Of a stretch of 5,973 nucleotides of DNA, positions 1 to 3,356 are shown piece after piece. This DNA comes from an uncultured Clostridia bacterium (GTDB lineage Bacteria; Bacillota; Clostridia; Oscillospirales; Ruminococcaceae). The notes below the pieces were generated by a model. It made no database searches and was not told the origin of the DNA. It was given only the letters and a program-made list of their open reading frames with translations. The translations under genes were made by a program, and so were the position numbers. How positions within the stretch are numbered: position 1 is the stretch's first letter; each line of letters opens with the position of its first letter. Location: positions 1 to 5,973 of the forward strand of contig CALXKG010000011.1 of NCBI GenBank assembly GCA_944388825.1. The letters run 5' to 3'.

Positions 1-619
1 CCCCGCCGAAATACCCCTGGATCCTGGGGGAGGAAATGTTGATGACCTTGTTGCCCAGCACCGCGATATAGGGGTCCCAGCCGCCTTCGCCGGCGCCGTG
101 CAGCCAGATGACGACCGGCGGCTTTTCATTTTCGATCTGCGGCGCGGCCCAGGCGTATTTCAGGCCGCTGGCGGCGGCGCCGGTCCGGACCAGCTCCCGC
201 CCTTCGAGGGTGAGGCTGCCGCGGTTGGCGACGACCTGCCCCTTCCAGCAGACGGTATACCGCGGGTCGGAGAAGGTGGTGTACCCGCGCTTCAGGATAT
301 GGAGGCTGGAAGCGGGGTAGAGGGGGCCGTAGTTGGGGATCAGCGCGACGCAGTCGCTTCTGTCCGCCTTTTCGCCCTTTTCATCGCAGGGGTAGGCCGC
401 CTGGAAGGTCATCTCCCCGACCGACGGGACCAGCGGCGATTTGGTAAACATCGACCGGGGCATCATGGCGACGAGGCCGGTTTCGGGGTCGATCTTCTGG
501 ACATAAGCGGTGAAGTCGGCCGGGTCGGCCGCCGTGACCGTTTCCGGAAGCGGTACGATCATTTTTGTGACGTGCCCGCCCCAGTCGAGCACCTGCGCAA
601 ACACTTTGTATCCGTTCAT
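1..619 (-). CDS. alpha/beta-hydrolase esterase, N-terminal part (3' end outside window)
   Basis: The 206 visible codons start MNGYKVFAQVLDWGGHV and stay open to the left edge, so the C-terminal half with the expected catalytic Ser-Asp-His is not in view. Residues 1 to about 160 form a beta-rich N-terminal domain. Residues 168-180 read PPVVIWLHGAGEGG, the strand and oxyanion-hole HGxGExG motif of secreted-type and cytosolic esterases related to PHB depolymerase/prolyl oligopeptidase. The layout (beta-sandwich domain, then hydrolase fold) resembles esterases of the EstA type with an Ig-like N-domain. There is no signal peptide, so a cytosolic enzyme is likely. The start is well supported: AGGAGG at 628-633 lies 8 nt upstream. 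It has its own promoter at 678-706. Family membership is fairly sure. The substrate (carboxyl ester, perhaps sugar or short-chain ester) is unknown. Confidence 0.8.
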   Translation of the reverse strand, partial: MNGYKVFAQVLDWGGHVTKMIVPLPETVTAADPADFTAYVQKIDPETGLVAMMPRSMFTKSPLVPSVGEMTFQAAYPCDEKGEKADRSDCVALIPNYGPLYPASSLHILKRGYTTFSDPRYTVCWKGQVVANRGSLTLEGRELVRTGAAASGLKYAWAAPQIENEKPPVVIWLHGAGEGGWDPYIAVLGNKVINISSPRIQGYFGG

Positions 620-677
620 AGCTGTTACCTCCTGATAGAAAATGGATTTTCTCCAATTTTTACTGTTTCTGTAGAGA

Positions 678-706
678 ATTGTACCACAGTTTGCCCAAAT
701 TTGCAA
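678..706 (-). promoter_or_regulatory. sigma-A promoter for the esterase gene
   Basis: On the minus strand TTGCAA (701-706) and TACAAT (678-683) are separated by exactly 17 nt, and TGG directly precedes the -10, giving an extended -10. The start codon lies about 60 nt downstream. The spacing and the position just downstream of two terminators make this a convincing housekeeping promoter. Confidence 0.75.
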
Positions 707-717
707 CAGCCCAGCGG

Positions 718-738
718 AAAAAAGCGCCCTGATGGGCG
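718..738 (-). terminator. second (distal) of two stacked terminators after the NERD gene
   Basis: Read on the minus strand, CGCCC-ATCA-GGGCG forms a 5-bp stem (725-738) followed by C and six Ts (718-723). It lies about 35 nt beyond the NERD gene stop and directly after a stronger hairpin, so it probably acts as a backup that isolates the esterase promoter. Confidence 0.7.
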
Positions 739-767
739 AAAGAAAGCGCCTGAGGATCCCCAGGCGC
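739..767 (-). terminator. first of two stacked terminators after the NERD gene
   Basis: On the minus strand GCGCCTGGG pairs with CCTCAGGCGC-type sequence (746-767; about 9 bp with one G-T pair, 4-nt GATC loop), followed by TTTCTTT (739-745). It begins 7 nt after the stop codon of the NERD-domain gene. Confidence 0.8.
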
Positions 768-773
768 CCGATC

Positions 774-1391
774 TCATTTCTGATTTTGCAGAAGTTTTGC
801 CACCGCTTCGACGTCGACCGGCCCGTCTTCCGAATACTTGGACCGCCCGAGCAGCCTTTTCAGCCCCTTATAGTCCAGCACCGGCAGCCCGCTGCCGATC
901 GAAAGGGTCACTTTGGGGTCGCCGAAGACGACGTAATACTCGGTCTGCACCTTGCCCAGCCCGTTGCGGGTCAGCAGCCGCCGGACCGCGTCGTTGGCCT
1001 TCTGGGCCGTCTGGACGGGGTTGTCAAAGGCGGTGCGGGCCAGGGTGTTGTTGTTCTTGTCGGTCTTGATCGAGACCCAGGTGCGGTCTTTGCCGTCGCC
1101 GTAGATGGTGTCGCACTCGCTCCGCAGCAGGAAGACGACGACATGGTTAAAGGTGATCAGCGCCCGGTCGATCGTAACCGTGTCGTTCCTGCCGGAGGGG
1201 AGGGTGATGTTTTGCAGCACCTTAAAGCTGCGGATGCCCGCGAACCGGCGGAGCCTGCCGGTGACCAGGTTTTCCGCCAGCACGCCTTTTTTGCGCTGGA
1301 GGCTGTTTTTGATGAAATAGGCCGCAACGATCAGGCAGACGGCCAGAATCGCCGCGCCGGCTATGATGAGCGCGATCGCCCAGGTTTCCAT
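774..1391 (-). CDS. membrane-anchored NERD-domain protein, active site apparently degenerate
   Basis: This 205-residue protein has one N-terminal membrane segment (about residues 5-26, METWAIALIIAG...) followed by basic residues (KNSLQRKK), giving a cytoplasmic C-domain. Residues 36-165 follow the NERD (nuclease-related domain) pattern: GxxAE at 36-40, the VLQNITLP strand, VTIDRALITFNHVVVF at 72-87, IYGD at 96-99 followed by W105, a DNPVQTA helix start at 123-129, and YYVVFGD at 152-158. In NERD proteins the ID Asp is followed by an ExK pair on the next strand. Here the matching residues read L88-L-R90, so only D75 (and E40) seem kept and nuclease activity is doubtful. The start at 1391 is chosen because AAGGAG lies 8 nt upstream and the earlier ATG at 1451 overlaps the promoter -10. 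It is a single-gene unit. The domain call is from pattern memory and is moderately sure. Confidence 0.72.
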   Translation of the reverse strand: METWAIALIIAGAAILAVCLIVAAYFIKNSLQRKKGVLAENLVTGRLRRFAGIRSFKVLQNITLPSGRNDTVTIDRALITFNHVVVFLLRSECDTIYGDGKDRTWVSIKTDKNNNTLARTAFDNPVQTAQKANDAVRRLLTRNGLGKVQTEYYVVFGDPKVTLSIGSGLPVLDYKGLKRLLGRSKYSEDGPVDVEAVAKLLQNQK

Positions 1392-1449
1392 AGATGAATC
1401 TCCTTCCAAACTCTCCCGATACCAGACGGGGAAATGCTGTATAAAAAAC

Positions 1450-1478
1450 ATTATACCACAAAGGTATAAAAAAGAAAA
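1450..1478 (-). promoter_or_regulatory. extended -10 promoter for the NERD gene
   Basis: On the minus strand a perfect TATAAT (1450-1455) is preceded by TGG, an extended -10. The -35 region at the right distance (TTTTCT, 1473-1478) is poor. The start codon is about 58 nt downstream. The -10 sits inside an inverted repeat (1451-1469). Confidence 0.7.
1451..1469. promoter_or_regulatory. inverted repeat TTATACC-ACAAA-GGTATAA in the divergent promoter region
   Basis: Perfect 7-bp arms (1451-1457 and 1463-1469) are separated by 5 nt. The left arm covers the -10 of the leftward NERD promoter. The right arm contains GGTATAAA, which could be a -10 for the rightward DUF378 gene, although no good -35 precedes it. 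The symmetry could mark an operator or simply two face-to-face -10 boxes. No regulator gene is in view. Confidence 0.4.
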
Positions 1479-1508
1479 GCCGGAACATACTAGATTTGAA
1501 AATATTTT

Positions 1509-1545
1509 GGGGAGCGGGGCGGCAAACGGCCCGCTTCCCGGTTTT
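1509..1545 (+). terminator. GC-rich leader hairpin with short T run, possible attenuator of the DUF378 gene
   Basis: GGGGAGCGGG (1509-1518) pairs with CCCGCTTCCC (1530-1539): 10 bp with one G-T, an 11-nt loop, then GG and TTTT (1542-1545). No rightward gene ends here, because the left neighbour is divergent. The hairpin therefore lies in the untranslated leader, about 20 nt before the start codon. It may attenuate transcription or stabilise the message. No alternative antiterminator pairing was identified. Confidence 0.45.
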
Positions 1546-1565
1546 CAGAAAGGAAGGATCTCCAT

Positions 1566-1766
1566 ATGAACTGGATCGACAGGATCGCACTCCTGCTCAT
1601 TGTGGTCGGCGGCGTCAACTGGGGCAGCGTCGGCCTCTTTCAATACGACCTGGTGGGGGCGCTGTTCGGCGGGATGTCCGGCATTGTCAGCCGGATCATC
1701 TTCACGCTGGTGGGGGTCGCGGCCCTCTGGTGCGTTTCCCTCTTTTTCCGCAGCCGGGAGGCGTAA
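1566..1766 (+). CDS. DUF378 (YuzA-like) small membrane protein
   Basis: This is a complete 66-residue protein of the DUF378 family, whose role is unknown. It shows the family hallmarks: MNWIDRIALLLIVVGGVNWG at 1-20 with the GGxNWG motif, then GLFQYDLVGALFGG (residues 23-36), then a second hydrophobic stretch (about 43-62) beginning SRIIFTLVGVAALW. It has two membrane segments joined by a short loop with the conserved Asp (D28) and a short basic tail (RSREA). The length is typical of the family. The start is supported by GGAAGGA at 1552-1558, 7 nt upstream. It is preceded by a structured leader and no terminator separates it from the next promoter 4 nt after its stop, so some read-through into the small ORF at 1829 is possible. 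Confidence 0.9.
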   Translation: MNWIDRIALLLIVVGGVNWGSVGLFQYDLVGALFGGMSGIVSRIIFTLVGVAALWCVSLFFRSREA

Positions 1767-1770
1767 GTCC

Positions 1771-1800
1771 TTGACATCCCCGCCCCTTCCATAGTAAGAT
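1771..1800 (+). promoter_or_regulatory. sigma-A promoter for the 55-codon ORF
   Basis: Consensus TTGACA (1771-1776) and TAAGAT (1795-1800) are separated by 18 nt, starting 4 nt after the DUF378 stop codon. An 8-bp inverted repeat, CCCCTTCC (1783-1790) and GGAAGGGG (1810-1817), brackets the -10 and the predicted start of transcription. Confidence 0.6.
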
Positions 1801-1828
1801 AGAAAAAACGGAAGGGGAGGGGAAAGAC

Positions 1829-1996
1829 GTGAAGACGCCGCGGGTCATGCTGCTCATTCTGGCGCTTATCATCGCCGGGTGCTTTTTTTACGCCGCCTTT
1901 GCGGCGCCGCGCGAGCCGCTGGACAGCGACGCCCGGATGGAAATTTTCCGGGCGTCGACCATTTTCGACTATTCCGGCGGACAGGCTGTGCTATAA
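1829..1996 (+). CDS. small membrane or lipoprotein-like ORF, 55 residues, GTG start
   Basis: I do not recognise this gene. It reads M(GTG)KTPRVMLLILALIIAGC, then FFYAAFAAPREPL, and ends YSGGQAVL. The N-terminus has K2/R5, a hydrophobic core (about residues 6-26) and a lipobox-like IAGC at 15-18. Because hydrophobic residues continue past the Cys, it could equally be a single-pass anchor with a 29-residue acidic/polar tail outside the cell. Support for translation is an excellent Shine-Dalgarno (GGGGAGGGG, 1814-1822, 6 nt before GTG) and a consensus-like promoter just upstream. Its length and GTG start mean that standard gene finders could miss it. The stop codon overlaps the -10 of a downstream promoter. 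It could instead be the remnant of a longer gene. No continuation in another frame was convincing. Confidence 0.55.
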   Translation: MKTPRVMLLILALIIAGCFFYAAFAAPREPLDSDARMEIFRASTIFDYSGGQAVL

Positions 1997-1997
1997 T
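1992..1997 (+). promoter_or_regulatory. extended -10 promoter in front of a putative small RNA
   Basis: A perfect TATAAT is preceded by TGC, an extended -10. It overlaps the TAA stop of the small ORF. No good -35 is found at 16-18 nt (the region reads CTATTC), so activity would depend on the extended -10. The predicted start of transcription is about 2003-2005. Confidence 0.45.
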
Positions 1998-2002
1998 CAA
2001 TG

Positions 2003-2097
2003 CTGCGGAAAGGTTCCGCAGTCCATCTTTCTCTCTCTCCCCTTTCCCGGTTTTTTCCGCCGGGCCGCCCCCGCCTGATGGCGCGGGCGGTTTTTTT
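2003..2097 (+). ncRNA. putative small RNA of about 95 nt (or structured 3' UTR)
   Basis: Three modules follow the extended -10. The first is a perfect 8-bp hairpin (CTGCGGAA-AGG-TTCCGCAG, 2003-2021). The second is an almost purely pyrimidine tract (about 2022-2047, with CTCTCTCTCCCC at its centre). The third is a strong intrinsic terminator (2065-2097). No ORF with a ribosome site lies inside. A C/U-rich unpaired tract between two hairpins is how several Firmicutes small RNAs present an anti-Shine-Dalgarno seed. Bases 2034-2046 can pair without a break with 1810-1822, the ribosome site of the small ORF (10 Watson-Crick and 3 G-U pairs). No known RNA family was recognised. The alternative is that it is only the 3' UTR of the small ORF. 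Confidence 0.4.
2065..2097 (+). terminator. strong intrinsic terminator
   Basis: CCGCCC-c-CGCC pairs with GGCG-c-GGGCGG (6 bp, C-C mismatch, 4 bp) around a TGAT loop, followed by seven Ts (2091-2097). It ends the small-ORF/small-RNA transcript and insulates the isomerase promoter at 2144. Confidence 0.88.
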
Positions 2098-2143
2098 ATG
2101 GGCGGGCGGCCGCCATACCCCCTTACAATTTATGAAAAACCCC

Positions 2144-2171
2144 TTGCATATTCCGTCAAAACTGCTATAAT
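2144..2171 (+). promoter_or_regulatory. strong sigma-A promoter for the isomerase gene
   Basis: TTGCAT (2144-2149), a 16-nt spacer and a perfect TATAAT (2166-2171) preceded by TGC. Transcription should begin near 2178, leaving a leader of about 65 nt. This argues against translation from the in-frame GTG at 2177. Confidence 0.8.
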
Positions 2172-2242
2172 GTCTGGTGGAACGACACCGGCCTTCCGGC
2201 AGTCCGCCGGGGAAAGACCTGAAAGAAAGGATCGTGCAGAAA

Positions 2243-3151
2243 ATGAAACTTGGAATGAGCTGTTACTGCCTGGACCGCGCGATGGACAGCGGGATGTCCG
2301 TCGACGAGGTCATCGACTTTGCCGTCGCCAACGGCTGTGAACATATTGAATTCGTCCCCTTCCACCTGGAGTTTGTCCATCCCGACCTCTCCCTCAACGA
2401 GGCGCTCTGCGACCATGTCCGCGAGAAGTGCGCGTCGGCCGGGATCGAGATCTCGACCTATTCGGTCAACGGCAACCTGCTGATGGAAGACGAGGCGGAG
2501 CAGGCCCGCGAGATCGAGCGGATCAAACGGCACATCGACGCCGCCCACCGGATGGGCCTGAAGCGGATGCGGTTTGACGTCGCCTCCTTCCGCCGCCCCT
2601 TCTCGACCAACACCATCTACAACTTCCGCAAAGAGTTCCCCCAGATGGTCAAAAACGGCGGCCTGCTCTGCGACTACGCCGCGGAAAAGGGCATCACCAT
2701 CGTCATGGAGAACCACGGCTTCTTCATCAACGGCTCCGACCGCGTCCTCTCGCTGATCGAGGCGATCGGCCGCCCCAACCTGAAGATGACCGTCGACGTC
2801 GGCAACTTCCTCTGCGTCGACGAGGACCCGGTCGCGGCGGTCAAGAAGTGCCTGCCGGTGGCCGAGATGATCCACTTAAAGGACTTCTACATCCGCAAAA
2901 AATCCCAGCTCCCCGGGCAGAACGAGATGTTCAACTGCGACAACGGCAGCTGGTTCGAGACGCTGGGCGGTAAGATGCTCCGCGGCTCGATCCTGGGCCA
3001 GGGGGATATGGACGTCTGGGAGATCCTCCGGATGATCAAGCACTCCGGCTTTGACGGGTATATCTCCCTCGAGTTCGAGGGGATGGAGCCCTGCGAGCGC
3101 GCCACTTCCATCGGCCTGTCGATGGCCCGCGCGATCCTGGCACGGGTGTAA
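2243..3151 (+). CDS. sugar phosphate isomerase/epimerase family protein (xylose-isomerase-like TIM barrel)
   Basis: This is a complete 302-residue protein of the AP-endonuclease-2/xylose-isomerase-like TIM-barrel superfamily, which binds divalent metal and isomerises or epimerises sugars and related polyols. Barrel landmarks are MKLGMSCYCL at strand 1, CEHIEF (32-37), IEISTYSVNGN (68-78), MRFDVASF (109-116), ITIVMENHG (151-159), MTVDVGNF (182-189), MIHLKDF (209-215) and GYISLEFEG (272-280). Likely metal ligands are E156, D185, H211 and E277, so all four positions are filled. The length is usual for the family (about 270-310). The ATG at 2243 is chosen because AAAGGA lies upstream at 2226-2231 (a long 11-nt spacing) and homologous proteins begin directly with strand 1. 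The GTG at 2177 would be leaderless. It is monocistronic, with its own promoter and terminator and no sugar transporter or kinase neighbours, so the substrate cannot be inferred. Confidence 0.88.
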   Translation: MKLGMSCYCLDRAMDSGMSVDEVIDFAVANGCEHIEFVPFHLEFVHPDLSLNEALCDHVREKCASAGIEISTYSVNGNLLMEDEAEQAREIERIKRHIDAAHRMGLKRMRFDVASFRRPFSTNTIYNFRKEFPQMVKNGGLLCDYAAEKGITIVMENHGFFINGSDRVLSLIEAIGRPNLKMTVDVGNFLCVDEDPVAAVKKCLPVAEMIHLKDFYIRKKSQLPGQNEMFNCDNGSWFETLGGKMLRGSILGQGDMDVWEILRMIKHSGFDGYISLEFEGMEPCERATSIGLSMARAILARV

Positions 3152-3155
3152 ACGG

Positions 3156-3194
3156 AAAAAAAGGCCTGCCTGTCTGTGACGGCGGGCCTTTTTC
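3156..3194. terminator. bidirectional terminator between the isomerase and uvrA
   Basis: AAAAAGGCC (3158-3166) pairs with GGCCTTTTT (3185-3193), extended by a T-G pair and GCC/GGC. The plus strand ends in five Ts and the minus strand in seven (A run 3156-3162), so it can stop both the rightward isomerase transcript, 5 nt after its stop codon, and leftward uvrA transcription. Confidence 0.85.
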
Positions 3195-3213
3195 TATAGA
3201 TGAAGTATGAAGG

Positions 3214-3235
3214 TACAGCCGCTTCAGCGGCTGTA
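3214..3235. repeat. perfect 22-nt palindrome, intergenic
   Basis: TACAGCCGC-TTCA-GCGGCTGTA is a 9-bp perfect stem with a 4-nt loop, with no T run on either side, so it is not a classic terminator. It shares a GC..CAGC core with the smaller palindrome at 3302-3318, suggesting that both belong to one family of dispersed intergenic palindromes. Confidence 0.5.
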
Positions 3236-3244
3236 TGATAAAAT

Positions 3245-3298
3245 ATCCCGGAAGGAAAAGCGTGCTTTTTGCCGCTCTTCCTTCCGGGATGTTTTTTT
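3245..3298. terminator. long-stem terminator
   Basis: An 18-bp stem with one mismatch (3245-3262 with 3273-3290) and a 10-nt loop is followed by G and seven Ts (3292-3298) on the plus strand. On the minus strand it is followed by ATTTTATC. It acts mainly as a second stop for rightward transcription and is a weaker one for uvrA. The stem is longer than most intrinsic terminators. Confidence 0.8.
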
Positions 3299-3301
3299 GT
3301 A

Positions 3302-3318
3302 GAAATGCGCAGCATTTC
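3302..3318. repeat. short palindrome GAAATGC-GCA-GCATTTC
   Basis: A 7-bp perfect stem with a 3-nt loop lies between the long terminator and the uvrA stop codon. Together with the palindrome at 3214-3235 and the adjacent heptamer repeat it may form a small composite repeat element. Confidence 0.4.
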
Positions 3319-3328
3319 AAACCATAAT

Positions 3329-3356
3329 TATTCAATATTCACTATTCATTTTTCAT
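3329..3356. repeat. 7-bp tandem repeat, four units, running into the uvrA stop codon
   Basis: Four consecutive heptamers read TATTCAA, TATTCAC, TATTCAT and TTTTCAT. The TCA within the last unit (3353-3355) is the TGA stop of uvrA on the minus strand. AT-rich heptamer runs of this type look like those I recall downstream of genes in gut clostridia. That comparison is from memory. Confidence 0.65.

Noticed and set aside
98..1069. Plus-strand open frame of 323 codons spanning two minus-strand genes
   Set aside because: It crosses the terminators, a promoter and two well-supported genes on the other strand, has low-complexity R/P/G-rich sequence and no ribosome site.
1392..1451. Upstream ATG start extending the NERD protein by 20 residues
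   Set aside because: That ATG overlaps the TATAAT -10 box. The ATG at 1391 has AAGGAG at 8 nt and begins directly with the membrane segment.
2177..2242. Upstream GTG start extending the isomerase by 22 residues
   Set aside because: It lies at or before the predicted transcription start, has no ribosome site, and the extra residues do not fit the beginning of the barrel fold.
2178..2242. Riboswitch in the isomerase leader
   Set aside because: The leader is only about 65 nt, with one weak CCGGC/GCCGG pairing and no recognisable aptamer or terminator.
1879..2340. 153-codon plus-strand frame over the small ORF, terminator and isomerase promoter
   Set aside because: It runs through a strong terminator and promoter, and its composition is non-coding in character.
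2165..2875. Minus-strand 236-codon frame opposite the isomerase
   Set aside because: It is a shadow of the recognised TIM-barrel gene, running through its promoter.
3194..3352. CRISPR-like array from the repeated palindromes
   Set aside because: There are only two different palindromes with no equal spacers, and the tandem repeat is a 7-mer without spacers.
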